Shown piece after piece: positions 40,324 to 51,257 of a stretch of 64,000 nucleotides of DNA. This DNA comes from Mantamonas sphyraenae. Its lineage: Eukaryota; CRuMs; Mantamonadidae. The notes under the pieces are model-generated. The model was given only the letters and a program-made list of their open reading frames with translations. It had not been told where the DNA came from and ran no database searches. The position numbers and the translations under genes were made by a program. The stretch's first letter is position 1; every line of letters begins with the position of its first letter. The stretch spans positions 186,001 through 250,000 of the forward strand of contig JAPMXV010000008.1 in NCBI GenBank assembly GCA_026936335.1, read 5' to 3'.

Positions 40324-42977
40324 ATGTTCCGCCGAACAAGCAAGGTGGGGAGAACCCTACAGAGCAGCATGTCGCGCACCGGCGTGGTGAAGCGGGCTGC
40401 TACACAGAGGCAGGGAGGCGTTGTGCTGTGTTCACAGCCGCAGGCCGCTGCCCTGCGTGGTCACACTGTACATACGCAGGCTCGGGCGAACAACGCGCCT
40501 GTGTCCATGCAACTCGCCCATTTGCAGTCGTCTAGCCATGCCAGTGCCCCGTGGGGCCTCCACGCGGCTGCTCAACGTCCGTCGGGAGCCGGGTTGTCCA
40601 GACTTCTTTCCGGCCACAGCCGACGCCCAGTCAATGTTTTTTCCAGGCACATGAGCTCGGAGAAGCAGCCAAAAGGTAGGTGCACACCTCGAGCCCAGCA
40701 TACCTGCGCCACGTCCACTGGCCTTTGCACAGTGCTGTGTGTTTCACGGGTCGCCGTGTGGGCCTGTGGCGCGCTGTTCGTTCGTTCGTCGTTCGCTCAC
40801 ACCGCCTCGCTCTCATTCCGGCCCCAGGCTTTGGCAACTTTAACAAAGGAGCAAGCGGACGCGCTGGCGAGTCTGAATCGTCGTCCTCTTCATCTTCCTC
40901 ATCCTCCTCGTCCTCTTCGTCCTCTTCCTCTTCGTCAGCGTCAGCACGCGGCGGGAAGCAGGGCGGAGGCGGAGGCGGACGCCGGCCAACGCCCACGGGC
41001 CCGTCCAATTCGCAGCTGGGCGCATCGTTGGCTGTGACGGGTTTGGCCATGGCCATGATGGCGTACCTGAGCACAAAGGAACGAGGGACGGAAATCACAT
41101 GGTCGTCGTTTGAGAATCTGGTGCGTGAAGGCAGCATCGACCGGCTCGTGGTCCTCAACAAGCAACAGGTGCGCATCTTTCTGAAGAACGAACTGCTCAA
41201 CGAAAACGCCGTGGCAGCTGCAGCCAACAACCAGCTGCAAAGCAAGTACTACCTGACCATTGGGTCGCTGGAGAACTTTGAACGCAAGCTGGACCTCGTG
41301 CAACGCGACCTGGAGGTGCCCATTGGCGACATGGTGCCTGTGATGTACTCTGAGCGCAGGGAGCTGCGTTCCTTGCTGATGAGCTTTGTGCCCTCGGTTC
41401 TCATGATTGGTGCGATTGTGTACATGCTGCGCAGGGCCAGCGGGGCGCAATCGGGCATCATGAACGCAGGCAAGCTGAAGAACGCACGCGTGAACAAAGA
41501 GACCCAACTCAAGACACGGTTTGCCGACGTGGCTGGCTGCGAGGGCGAAAAGGCAGAGGTGATGGAGTTTGTCGACTTTCTGAAGAACCCGGCTACCTAC
41601 CGCAAGCTTGGCGCACGCATCCCCAAGGGCGTGTTGCTGGCAGGTCCCCCGGGCACAGGCAAGACCCTTCTTGCCAAGGCCACCGCAGGAGAGGCTGGCG
41701 TGCCCTTCTTCTCCCTCAGTGGCTCGGAGTTCAACGAACTCTTTGTTGGGGTCGGTTCCTCCCGTGTGCGCGACCTCTTCAAGCAAGCCACCGAGGCTGC
41801 ACCCTCCATCATCTTCATTGACGAGATTGACGCCATCGGACGCGCCCGCGGTCGTGGCAACATGATGGGAGGCAACGACGAACGCGAAAACACCCTCAAT
41901 GCCCTGCTCGTCAGTCTGGACGGGTTCACAGGCCGTGAAGGCATCATCGTCATGGCTGCCACCAACCGACCCGACGTGCTGGACCCTGCCCTGACACGTC
42001 CGGGTCGTCTGGATCGCAAGATCGAGGTTGGCTTGCCAGACATCAAGGGCCGCGCTGACATCCTCAAGGTGCACCTGAAGCCGCTTAAGCTGGGCCAGGA
42101 CGTGGATATGCTGGCCAAGGAGGTTGCTACGCTGACGCCCGGCATGTCCGGAGCCGATCTGGCCAACGTGGCCAACGAGGCAGCGATGCACGCGGCACGC
42201 ACAGACAAAGATGCGGTGGAGCTGGTGGACTTTGAGGTGGCCATTGACAGGGTGATTGCAGGCGTGGAGCGCAAGTCGCTGCTGATGAGCAAGGAGGAGA
42301 AAAACGTGGTTGCTGTGCACGAGGCAGGCCATGCCGTGGCTGGATGGTTCTTGGAACACACAGACCCGTTGCTCAAGGTATCCATTGTGCCGCGCAGCAA
42401 CGGCGCCCTGGGATACGCACAGTACTCGCCTGTGGAACGAAACCTGATGACAAAGGCCCAGATCTTTGATATCATGTGCATGACGCTGGGCGGCCGTGCC
42501 TCGGAGCGGCTCAACTTTGGACGCATCACCACGGGGGCCCGTGACGACCTGGACAAGGTGACCAAAATGGCATACTCCCAGGTAATGACGTATGGCATGA
42601 GCGACGTGGTGGGCAACCTGTCCTTCCGCATGCCCGAGGCCGGCGAGATCGTCCTTGACAAACCCTACAGCAACAAATTGGCCAAGCAAATGGACGAAGA
42701 GGTGCGCAAGCTTGTGGAAGAGGCGTACGAACGCACAGAGACACTGCTGAAGGAAAAGGCAGCCGAGGTCAAGGCTGTGGCTGACCTGCTGCTCAAAGAA
42801 GAGGTCATCACCTTTAAGGACATGGAGAGGCTGCTGGGCAAGCGACCCTACGCCACCAACGAGCTGCGCTCCTTTGAGGACAGGACATTTGGCGGAGACA
42901 GCGACAACACAGGCAGCAGCGAGGCAGAGAGCGACGGACCGGTGGAGGGCAACACCACCGTTCAACCGGCTTTGTGA
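40324..42977 (+). CDS. AFG3L2: Mitochondrial m-AAA protease (AFG3L2/Yta10-12 type)
   Basis: Two exons, 40324-40675 and 40828-42977, encode 833 residues. It is an ATP-driven metalloprotease of the inner mitochondrial membrane, acting on the matrix side. The N-terminus is Arg/Ser/Ala-rich and lacks acids, fitting a targeting peptide. A poly-Ser tract follows. Two spans flank the intermembrane part ([37 protein letters not shown]). The AAA domain has GPPGTGKT near residue 390, [11 protein letters not shown], the ATNRPD motif and RPGR arginine fingers. The peptidase has the zinc motif HEAGH near residue 614. [16 protein letters not shown] and the two-span layout favour AFG3-type over YME1. Confidence 0.95.
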
Positions 42978-43003
42978 TTGTGTGTGTGTGTGTGTGTGTG
43001 TGT
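42978..43003. repeat. TG dinucleotide microsatellite
   Basis: About 12 TG units directly after the stop codon of the m-AAA protease gene, between it and the convergent TRAPPC2 stop at 43024. Similar short TG/CA runs recur in introns and spacers of this genome (for example 43829-43857 and 26188-26208). Confidence 0.85.
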
Positions 43004-43023
43004 ATGAACAATCCTCATCCCCC

Positions 43024-43725
43024 TCAATACAGATGCTTCTTGGCCGACGATTTGACCTTTTCGTCAAAAGAGTCCGATTCGATGGTGCTATTGAGTTTGT
43101 AAAACGGGTTGAGCAGGATCTTGACGTAGAGCTCGTACACATCGGCAAGGAAGCTCTTGACGTCGCCGACGTCCTGATTGTGCAACAGCATCAGTTTGAT
43201 GTGCCCTGCAGTCACCCACCCGCTCACGAGCCAGTCGTTGAACGAGTCGATGCTCTTGAAAAACCTGCGGGGGAGGGCCTCGACGCACGCGTCAGCAAAA
43301 CAGCTCTGTACACACGCAGAGTGCCACCATACACCAAACCATGGGCATCCCATGGGCGCACATCATGCACACTACAGACGTACATGGAGTTTGTGTCCCA
43401 CACGCAGTCTTCAATGACATCCAGGGCCGCGTGAATGACAAACTGCTTCAAGTGCGGCTGCGTGTCCTTCTGTATCGCACCCCGAGTCCATTGCGCAAAC
43501 ACACACGCACACGCACAGGCGCACGCGAGGAGTGATCATCCAGCGAGACGATGCAGGACCAGCAAAGAGGCCACGCTACGTGTGAGTTTCGGGTGGATGG
43601 GGGGCAAGGTACTACCGCTGGCATGGGGGCCTCCACCGACCGCATGAGACGCCTACCTTTGAACTGCTACCCAGCTCGGCCTCGTAGATGGGGTTGTCGT
43701 TTGTGCCGACGATGACAAGGAGCAT
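43024..43725 (-). CDS. TRAPPC2: TRAPPC2 (sedlin/Trs20), TRAPP complex subunit
   Basis: Three exons, 43657-43725, 43384-43469 and 43024-43264, encode 131 residues with clean phases. Sedlin is a longin-fold subunit of the TRAPP tethering complexes that activate Rab1/Rab11-type GTPases at the Golgi. Matches to the family: LVIVGTNDNPIYEAEL, LKQFVIHAALDVIEDCVW, FFKSIDSFNDWLVSGWVTAGHIKLMLLH and FLADVYELYVKILLNPFYKLNSTI, ending KKHLY. Length is close to the usual 140; the N-terminus begins directly at the first beta-strand. It is head-to-head with the TPRG1-like gene, with 134 bases and a CA run between. Confidence 0.95.
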
Positions 43726-43859
43726 GTGCGACGAGTGGTGGGATTCGTTTGCTGCGTCGCCGCCCACACACTTTCCAGCCACTCGACTGTCGGCATCAGC
43801 CTGGGTGCTGTTCAGATCTTGGCCTGACAACACACACACACACACACACACACACAAGA

Positions 43860-45025
43860 ATGAGCTCACGGACGGAGGGGTCGTCCCTTGAGCTGCTCGA
43901 GGCGTTGGCGCTGAGCCCGTCATATGAGGACATCAGCGTCGACGCAGTGTGTGAGATCCTTGAGCAGGGCAAGGATGAGTTTTATCAAACAGTGAGTTCG
44001 GGGCGCACAACAAATGTCCCAGGGCTGCGGCAGAGCTGGCCATAAGCGAATCTTTTCCACGCGCCACCGACAAACCCGCCACTGGGACTGACACCGCAGG
44101 TAACAGCCCGATTCAGACCTGGAAGCTATCCAAACGGTGATCAAGCAGGCCATTGACGAGGAGGTAGGCAGAGGAAAGGCAGACACGCGTGCGGGAGCGG
44201 CGTCCACGGTAAGTTTTTCGAGTTTCGCGAAGCCACCGTCTCTTTCACCCAAACACGGCGCCTGACACACACCACAGCGTCCACCACACCACACAGCGCA
44301 CAGAACATCTGAAACAACATGGTTTCCACAAGGCCGCCGGATGTATGAGCACAGGAAGCACACAGTGACTGACACGCACGCAACACACGCCGCCGGCCAC
44401 ACAGGGAGAGACGGACGAGCGTTTCGTGAGAGGGTGGGTGTTGATCAGCCGCAACTCGGCGGGCAAAGAGCAGGAACGCCTGCTGATTGCCACCGACAAG
44501 GCCATCTACAGAGCTTTCTGGGACTTTGACAAGAAGGAATTGAAGCGGTTTGAGCGCACGGCGTACGACGGCATCGAGCTGCTGAAGATGGGCGAGTTTA
44601 CGTATTCACGTGGTCAAAACGAGGCAGAGTATCTGTACGGATGGCGTATGTTCTTCAAAGAGAAGCCATCCAAGGTGAAGCCCTTTGGACGGGATCGAGC
44701 GGCAGACCAGACGTTCCGCACGTTCAACCCCATTGTGTCCATCAAACTGACGGGCCAGGAGGAGCAGAGTGTGTTTCTCGAGGCTGTCACCAAGGAGATG
44801 GTGTACACGGTGCTTGCGCTGCTGCGCTGTGACATGGGCAGCGAACTGAACGACTACGTGCCTCTGGCCGAGGGCGAGATCCAAATCATCAGCTCCAAGC
44901 CCTTGCTGTCTCTCATCCAAAACCGTGGCCGTCGTCTCAGCTCCGCCGCGGAGTATGCCAACCTGCCGCGGTTGAGAAAGACACGGTCCGAGACCGGAGT
45001 CGACACGCAAGAGGAATCGCAGTGA
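43860..45025 (+). CDS. TPRG1/hSac2-domain protein
   Basis: Three exons, 43860-43991, 44107-44208 and 44405-45025, encode 284 residues. The last exon carries the hSac2 (TPRG1-type) domain: ERFVRGWVLISRNS, ERLLIATDKAIYRAFWDF, KELKRFERTAYDGIE, then a beta-rich stretch and TFNPIVSIKLTG. This domain is found in INPP5F and in tumour-protein p63-regulated gene 1 proteins; it is PH-like and thought to aid membrane or phosphoinositide binding. There is no SAC phosphatase domain here. The first two exons are helical and acidic. Exon 2 could end earlier at a GTAGGC donor (after 44163) without changing frame, so alternative splicing is possible. Confidence 0.82.
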
Positions 45026-45063
45026 CTGTGAGGGTGAGAGAAAGAGAGAGACAAGCCATGACA

Positions 45064-47055
45064 TCAATTGGCCAACATGTACACCATGATTAACTTGTGC
45101 GTGAGCACCACAAGCAAGTCTTGCGAAGTGAGCTGGATTCCCAGGATGCGATGCTCTTCGCCTTCCGCTTCGCTGATCTCCAGCACTTGATGCCTCCCAA
45201 AGGCGGAGCGGTCGGCATTGTCCTGGGTCGCATGCCTTCGATAAACATACACGTAGCGGTGCATGTCTGCCAGAGCCATGTACTTTGCGTTGTGGCTGAC
45301 GCTGCAGCACTTGAGCTGCTTCTTACCGGCCGTCACATAGGCCATGGCGTCAAACGTACACTCGTGAGTCGCTTCCAGTGCAGGGTGGCCATCTGAGTCG
45401 TACATGTGCACGTTCACCACCAAGGCATCGACACCGAGGCGAGCACAAAAGGCCGGGTTGCCGCGGCTGCTGCCCAAGGTGTCAGCAGCAAACATCCAGT
45501 CCAAGCCACCCAAGGCCAAGTGGTGGCTGAGTACACACGCGGAGCCACCCTCTTCGACGTCAAAGCGAAACACAAGCACATCGTCGCTGCTTCGTTCTGC
45601 ATCGTCCTCATCGTATGTCCCTTCCATCCCGTCTTCGTCGTCGCCTACTTTGCGCAGACCATGCCCGTACATGGGGCTCTGTACATCGCTTGTCAACTGG
45701 TCTATCAGCGACTGTTCCTCTTCCTCTTCCTCTTCCTCTTCCTCCCCTTCCACGACCATGTCACCCCCGCGCCTGCTGCTGCTTCCACTGTCCTCGTCGT
45801 GGCTGCTGTTGCTGCTGCCCGACACAAAATTAATCATGGTTTCGCCCCGCAGCAGTTTCTCCATGGCAAGGCGCAGGTCACGCACATCGACATCGTCCTC
45901 GTCTTCGTCCAGGCGGTCGTCGTCGTCGTCCTTCTCGTTGTTGTGAACACTCTCCACTTCCACCGCATCCTCCTCGCCCGTCTCTCCGTCCTGGAGCCAG
46001 CCACCATAGCCTACGACGACAAAGGCGTCGCCTGAAGGATGCAGGCGCACCTGTTTGAAGCTTGCAGCTGCACGTGTGCTCCACTCGCCGGTCATGTGCA
46101 GCGTCCCACTTTCCGCGTCCTCATGCAGCGTCCAGCACAGCAAATGGTGGGTCACAGTGCCCCTGCGTTCGTGAAACGTCTGGCTTTGGGCCATCATGGA
46201 GGTGTGCCCGCCACTTGGGCTGCCTGTGTGTGTCTGCATACTGTGCTGTGCGCCACGTCGTTCTGCAAACGACGCAAGCACACGCAGAGTGCCGTCATTC
46301 AGCACGGCGTCGTGGAGGACAAAGCCATGGCCACGGGTGTGGCCTGTGAGACAGGTGTGCAGAAGCACTTGTTTGCTGGTCATGTCCCACACGCTCAGGT
46401 TTCCGTCGCCGTCTGAAAACACAACCCATTGCCGCTCCTGCTCGACCACACTCAGCACAGAGATGCGCTCGTGGCTGAGCACTTCCACCGCTTCGTTGCA
46501 GCCGTGGTCGCCCGTGTCTTCCAATGACCCAAAGTCCACCACGGCCTCCTGCTCAAGGTACCGTGTAAACTCCTCGCCCGCATCCAGCTTGACATTGATC
46601 CCCAGCGCGTACAACACACCCTCTGTGTCCAGATAGTACATGCGCCGTGCAGCACGCATGCTGTCCACAAACAGCAAATTCTGCTTGCTGGCAGCGGCCA
46701 CTCTGAGGAGTTGCATCTGCGTGTCAGTCCGTCTCCCCGTGTGCAATGCCGCCTCACCATCGACGTGCCCATTGCCATTGACTGTGTCCGGTGAGACTCT
46801 CACACGTGCAGGCGTGCATGCAGTGGAACAAGACACAGGGAACACGTACTTGGCATAGGAAAACTCGGAAGGCTCGTCGGGTTGCCGAGGCTCGTACGGA
46901 CAGGAGGCGACGGCGGCGTGAAAGTCAAAGCCCAGCAATTGTTTGCTGAGCCGGTATCCTTCAAAATCTTCGTTGATGAGCGCGGCGTCGTGCTGGAAGG
47001 CATCGCAGCGCTGACCCAGTTTGGGCAGCGTGGAAGTTTTGACCATTGCTTCCAT
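45064..47055 (-). CDS. NUDCD1-like beta-propeller protein without a visible CS domain
   Basis: Single exon, 663 residues. NUDCD1 is an Hsp90-cochaperone-like protein with a propeller interrupted by a CS/NudC domain. The N-terminus matches (DFEGYRLSKQLLGF, then YYLDTEGVLYALGINVKLD), and the C-terminus matches well (FCARLGVDALVVNVH, FDAMAYVTAGKKQLKCCSV, ILGIQLTSQDLLVVLTHKLIMVYM). Where the CS domain would sit there is a long acidic, Ser-rich segment (about residues 390-520) with poly-Glu and poly-Asp. No tryptophan-bearing CS core was found. The start at 47055 has a good ATGG context. It is head-to-head with the GSKIP-like gene (126 bases). Confidence 0.8.
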   Translation of the reverse strand: MEAMVKTSTLPKLGQRCDAFQHDAALINEDFEGYRLSKQLLGFDFHAAVASCPYEPRQPDEPSEFSYAKYVFPVSCSTACTPARVRVSPDTVNGNGHVDGEAALHTGRRTDTQMQLLRVAAASKQNLLFVDSMRAARRMYYLDTEGVLYALGINVKLDAGEEFTRYLEQEAVVDFGSLEDTGDHGCNEAVEVLSHERISVLSVVEQERQWVVFSDGDGNLSVWDMTSKQVLLHTCLTGHTRGHGFVLHDAVLNDGTLRVLASFAERRGAQHSMQTHTGSPSGGHTSMMAQSQTFHERRGTVTHHLLCWTLHEDAESGTLHMTGEWSTRAAASFKQVRLHPSGDAFVVVGYGGWLQDGETGEEDAVEVESVHNNEKDDDDDRLDEDEDDVDVRDLRLAMEKLLRGETMINFVSGSSNSSHDEDSGSSSRRGGDMVVEGEEEEEEEEEEQSLIDQLTSDVQSPMYGHGLRKVGDDEDGMEGTYDEDDAERSSDDVLVFRFDVEEGGSACVLSHHLALGGLDWMFAADTLGSSRGNPAFCARLGVDALVVNVHMYDSDGHPALEATHECTFDAMAYVTAGKKQLKCCSVSHNAKYMALADMHRYVYVYRRHATQDNADRSAFGRHQVLEISEAEGEEHRILGIQLTSQDLLVVLTHKLIMVYMLAN

Positions 47056-47181
47056 GGGCGCACGACCACGCGGCGCATGCAATGAAGGCCACGTGGGGGT
47101 CGCAGGGCACGCAGTCAGAGTCGGGGAAAATCGTGCAAAGGCGATGGTGCCGATGCGCAAGGGCATGCGCCAACTGAAGCA

Positions 47182-47685
47182 ATGGCGAGTGACAAGCGAG
47201 GGAACTGGCACAACGAAGTCCAGAATAACATCGACGAGGTATCCCAAGTGCTGGGGCGCGAGATGGGCTCCTCACGAAATGGGTTGGAGAACAACGAGGG
47301 CGTACAGGTGACTGTGGAGTGGGCCGAGCAGCTGAACGAGGCGCACGCCAAACCCTGGCGATGTTTTGCCCTCTTGCAGCATGCCGATCCAGAAGGCTCC
47401 GCTGGCCCGGGAAGCCCCGAGGTGCTGGTCGTGTGTGACGCGTACTATGGCTACCGCATGATTGATTCGAGTGAGCTGGGCAAGAGCAAGGACTTTGACG
47501 AGGTCATGGACGAGCTCACGGGAGACGAGAAGGACCCCGAAGGAGGTGCAGAAAATGGCAAAAAGCAAAGTGACGCATGTTGGTACGATAGCCTGGACAG
47601 TCTGCTGCAGGCACATACGGACCAGTATCGCACGATGTTTTATGACTCGCTCACTCAAAAATTGGCCGACCTAGCCAGGGGCTGA
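47182..47685 (+). CDS. GSKIP-domain protein
   Basis: Single exon, 167 residues. The C-terminal half fits the GSKIP (GSK3-beta interaction protein) domain: a central beta-sheet ([26 protein letters not shown]) and the final helix [31 protein letters not shown], parallel to the SLL..Y..F...L..RL pattern of human GSKIP that carries the GSK3-binding helix. An acidic/Gly loop is inserted before that helix. The human protein also anchors PKA, but I cannot see that site here. Its stop codon lies inside the 3' end of MTO1 on the other strand (15-base overlap). Confidence 0.72.
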   Translation: MASDKRGNWHNEVQNNIDEVSQVLGREMGSSRNGLENNEGVQVTVEWAEQLNEAHAKPWRCFALLQHADPEGSAGPGSPEVLVVCDAYYGYRMIDSSELGKSKDFDEVMDELTGDEKDPEGGAENGKKQSDACWYDSLDSLLQAHTDQYRTMFYDSLTQKLADLARG

Positions 47686-49581
47686 GGAAAGTCGCTGGTG
47701 GTGGTGCAGGATAGCGAGCAAGCTCGAAGGCCGAACTCCGCTCACTCGCGACGCGGCCTTGAGCGTGCTGGGACGTGCCACACTCAATTTCTCCCTCTCC
47801 TCGGTGGACAGATCCTGGATGGAGGTGTAATCCAGGTCCTCGTCCAATGGCATGTTGTGATGCGCATGCAACAGACGAATGTCGCGGTCCTGCTTCTCCA
47901 GCAGCCTGCGGTACTTGACCTCTCCGCTCACAAGAGCGTGCATGGTGCGATCGTCGCCCAGCCCCAGATCAATGCCCGCCAATGCCTGCACCTGGGCGAC
48001 GTCGATGCCCTTGTACGACTCGAGGAGGTCGTGCGCGCTTCTACTGCGTCCATCAGCGGCCAGGCGCGGGCCATTGCCATCGCCATACAGTGCCTCGAGG
48101 CGCCGGTTCCACTCATTGGGGGAATGCTCACACGCGTGCAATTGTTCGAGGTTGGCCTTGAGGCGCTCGCTGCAGAGGCGAGCGTGTTCCAAGCGAGCGG
48201 GATTGGCGATGGCGCCGATACGATCGTGTGCCATGTGCGTCAGACGCAGATGGGCGTTGTCAGCACGAAGGCGCAAACGATACTCTGCACGCGACGTGAA
48301 CATTCGGTAGGGCTCCGAGGCGCCCATGTGGATGAGGTCGTCGATGAGGACGCCAATATAGGCGTCCGCTCGTGTCAAAATGAAAGGCTCACGCTTCTGT
48401 ACAGCCAGGGCAGCGTTGAAGCCCGCCATGATTCCTTGTGCAGCTGCCTCTTCGTACCCTGTGGTGCCATTGATCTGTCCGGCGAGATACAAGCCGGGCA
48501 GCTTGCGCGATTCCAGCGTAGGGCGCAGTTGCCGCGGATCCACATAGTCATACTCCACTGCATAGCCCGGTTGGATCATGCGAGCCTCTTCGAGGCCGTG
48601 GATGGAGTGCAGCATCTGCTCCTGGATGCTTGCCGGCAGGGAGGTGCTCAGACCCGCTGGATAGACCACGTCCGTAGTCAGACCCTCGGGTTCCAACCAC
48701 ACCTGATGAGAGTCACGTTGGCCAAAGCGCACCACTTTGAGCTCGATGGATGGGCAATAGCGCGGACCGACACCCTTGCCCTGCGCCCCGTCGAAGTCGG
48801 CCGTCTCGGCCAGGTTGGCGCGGATGAGGTCGTGAGTGTGTGTGTTTGTGCGTGTGGCGTGGCAATGCAGCTGCTGGTCGTGCAGAGGCACCTGTTGAGT
48901 CATGTAGGAGAAGGGAGTGATGACGTCGTCGCTTGCTTGCGGTTGCAACCGGCTGTAGTCGATTGTTGTGCCATCAATGCGTGGTGGAGTGCCCGTCTTT
49001 AGCCTTCCCATGTCCATGCCCGCACGCAGCAATGTGTGCGACAGTGCGTGGACGGGTGCCTCGCCAAGACGTCCACCGCTGGTTTTCTCCTTGCCCACAT
49101 GCATGACTCCACGCAGAAATGTGCCTGTAGTCAGCACCACTCGGTCGGCTTCGATTTCCTGGCCGTCCTGTGTGATGATGCCTCTGCAGCGGCCGTTGTC
49201 CACGAGCAGGTCGTCGACGCCGGCCTCGACGATCTGCAAGTTTGGGTACGCACGCACGGTGGCCTGCATCTCCTGTCGGTACAGCTCTCGGTCCACTTGG
49301 GCACGAGGACCCTGCACGGCGGCGCCCTTGCTCTGGTTGAGCATGCGGAAATGCACGCCAGCGGCATCAGCAACGCGGCCCATGATTCCGTCGAGTGCGT
49401 CGATCTCGCGCACGAGATGCCCCTTGCCGATGCCGCCGATCGACGGATTGCACGACAGCACGCCAATGGTGTCTGTGTTTTGGGTCACGAGCAACGTGGG
49501 CACGCCCAGACGAGCAGCGGCAGCGGCACACTCTGTGCCTGCGTGGCCACCGCCGACGACAAGAACTCGACGCTGGAGCAT
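47671..49581 (-). CDS. MTO1: MTO1/MnmG, mitochondrial tRNA wobble-uridine modification enzyme
   Basis: Single exon, 636 residues from the ATG at 49581. MTO1 with GTPBP3 makes the 5-taurinomethyl or carboxymethylaminomethyl group on tRNA U34, using FAD and folate. FAD site: [14 protein letters not shown]. Family signatures: GCNPSIGG-like [76 protein letters not shown] and [17 protein letters not shown]. The C-terminal helical domain is complete. No mitochondrial presequence follows the chosen start; an in-frame ATG at 49644 would add a 21-residue extension that overlaps the palindromic start of the divergent 6PGD gene. Its tail overlaps the GSKIP-like gene by 15 bases. Confidence 0.95.
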   Translation of the reverse strand: MLQRRVLVVGGGHAGTECAAAAARLGVPTLLVTQNTDTIGVLSCNPSIGGIGKGHLVREIDALDGIMGRVADAAGVHFRMLNQSKGAAVQGPRAQVDRELYRQEMQATVRAYPNLQIVEAGVDDLLVDNGRCRGIITQDGQEIEADRVVLTTGTFLRGVMHVGKEKTSGGRLGEAPVHALSHTLLRAGMDMGRLKTGTPPRIDGTTIDYSRLQPQASDDVITPFSYMTQQVPLHDQQLHCHATRTNTHTHDLIRANLAETADFDGAQGKGVGPRYCPSIELKVVRFGQRDSHQVWLEPEGLTTDVVYPAGLSTSLPASIQEQMLHSIHGLEEARMIQPGYAVEYDYVDPRQLRPTLESRKLPGLYLAGQINGTTGYEEAAAQGIMAGFNAALAVQKREPFILTRADAYIGVLIDDLIHMGASEPYRMFTSRAEYRLRLRADNAHLRLTHMAHDRIGAIANPARLEHARLCSERLKANLEQLHACEHSPNEWNRRLEALYGDGNGPRLAADGRSRSAHDLLESYKGIDVAQVQALAGIDLGLGDDRTMHALVSGEVKYRRLLEKQDRDIRLLHAHHNMPLDEDLDYTSIQDLSTEEREKLSVARPSTLKAASRVSGVRPSSLLAILHHHQRLSSAPG

Positions 49582-49642
49582 TGTTGCTGTTGGTTCGCAT
49601 GCCGCATGCTCCACCACCACAACACACTCGCACGCAGCACGC

Positions 49643-51249
49643 ATGAGCAGCAAGCAAGAAAGCAACACAAACGCCACACGCATTGGCCTGTATGGTCTGG
49701 GCGTGATGGGCCAGAACCTGGCTCTGAACTTTGCCAGCAAAGGATTCCCCATCAGCGTGTGCAACCGCTCGTCAGCCAAGGTCGACGCCACGGTGGCCCT
49801 TGCCGAGGAGCAGGGTCTGTCCGATGTCGTCGCCGGCTACCACAGCCTGGCCGATTTCGTTGCCTCCATCGAGCGACCGCGTTCCGTGATCATCATGGTC
49901 ACTGCAGGCAAGGCTGTGGATGACACCATCGCTGCGCTGGTGAGTTGTGCTTCCACCTCGCGTCGGCTTGCTTTTTTCCGGCCGTCCCCTGCGTGCACAC
50001 ACACTGACTCTGGAGCATGGAACCACACGTGGGTGTACAGAGCGAGCTGCTGGACGTGGGAGACGCCATCATCGACGCGGGCAACGAGTGGTACGAGAAC
50101 ACGGAGCGGCGTGCGGCGGAATTGGAGAAAGCCGGCGGTGGAATCAGGTATCTGGGGATGGGCGTGTCGGGCGGCGAGGAGGGAGCTCGGTACGGCCCAT
50201 CGATGATGCCTGGCGGATCAAAGGAGGCTTACGAGGCGATCGAGGACATGCTGCTCAAGGTGGCGGCGCAGGTGGACGACCAAGCGTGCTGCACGTTCAT
50301 CGGGGCAGGAGGCGCTGGCAACTATGTCAAGACGGTGCACAATGGCATCGAATACGGCGACATGCAACTGATCACCGAGTCGTACGATGTGCTGAAGCAG
50401 CTCGGAGGCCTGGACAACGAAGCCCTGAGTGCACAGTTTGCCGAGTGGAACCAAGGCGAGCTGCAGTCGTTTCTGGTGGAGATTACGGCCGACATCCTGG
50501 CGCAGAAGGACACGGCCTCGGTGGAGGGTGGCGGAGACGGAGACGCAGACACGCAGGAGTATCTTTTGGACAAGGTGCTGGACAAGTGTGGCATGAAGGG
50601 CACGGGCATGTGGACGGTGGAGGAGGCAGCTCGCCAGCACGTGAGCGCACCCAACATTGCCGCTGCCCTGGACGCTCGCTACATGAGCGGCCTCAAGGAG
50701 GAGCGCGTGGAAGCGTCACAGGTGCTGTCGGGCCCACAGGTGGACACATCGGGTGTGGACGTGGAGCAACTGCGCAAGGACGTGGGCGACGCTCTGTACT
50801 TTGCCAAGATCTGCTGCTACGCTCAGGGCATGAACCTGATTGCAGCGGCAGGGAAGACCAACGGCTGGGACCTGGACCTGGGCGAGATTGCACGCATCTG
50901 GAAGGGTGGCTGCATCATCCGCGCTGTGTTCCTGGACCGAATCAAGGCCGCCTACGATCGCAACGCAGATCTCAAGTCGCTTCTGCTCGACGACGAGTTC
51001 CGCAAGGAGGTTGTGGACCGACAGCACGCGGTGCGTCGTCTGGTAGCCCTGGCTGTGTCGCAGGGCATCGCCGTGCCTGCGTTTTCCGCTGCTCTGGCCT
51101 ACTTTGACAACTACCGACGTGCACGCATGCCTGTGTCCATGATCCAGGCGCAGCGTGACTATTTCGGTGCTCACACCTACGAGCGTGAGGACAAGGAGGG
51201 CAAGTTCCATGCACTGTGGGAGCATGGCGCAGGCGCAAGCAACAAGTGA
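49643..51249 (+). CDS. PGD: 6-phosphogluconate dehydrogenase, decarboxylating
   Basis: Two exons, 49643-49939 and 50041-51249, encode 501 residues. It oxidises 6-phosphogluconate to ribulose-5-phosphate with NADP in the pentose phosphate pathway. Rossmann motif: [15 protein letters not shown]. Substrate-site motifs: [21 protein letters not shown] and [20 protein letters not shown] with catalytic Lys; later [10 protein letters not shown] and [10 protein letters not shown]. The length is close to the usual ~480. A small acidic/Gly insert ([10 protein letters not shown]) lies before the GMWT motif. The end (GASNK) is not a clear peroxisomal signal. The next gene starts 9 bases after the stop. 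Confidence 0.96.
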
Positions 51250-51257
51250 GTCAGGAC

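Noticed and set aside
40941-43148. 735-codon minus-strand frame across the m-AAA protease
   Set aside because: His/Val/Cys-rich antisense translation with no domain, opposite a certain AFG3-type gene.
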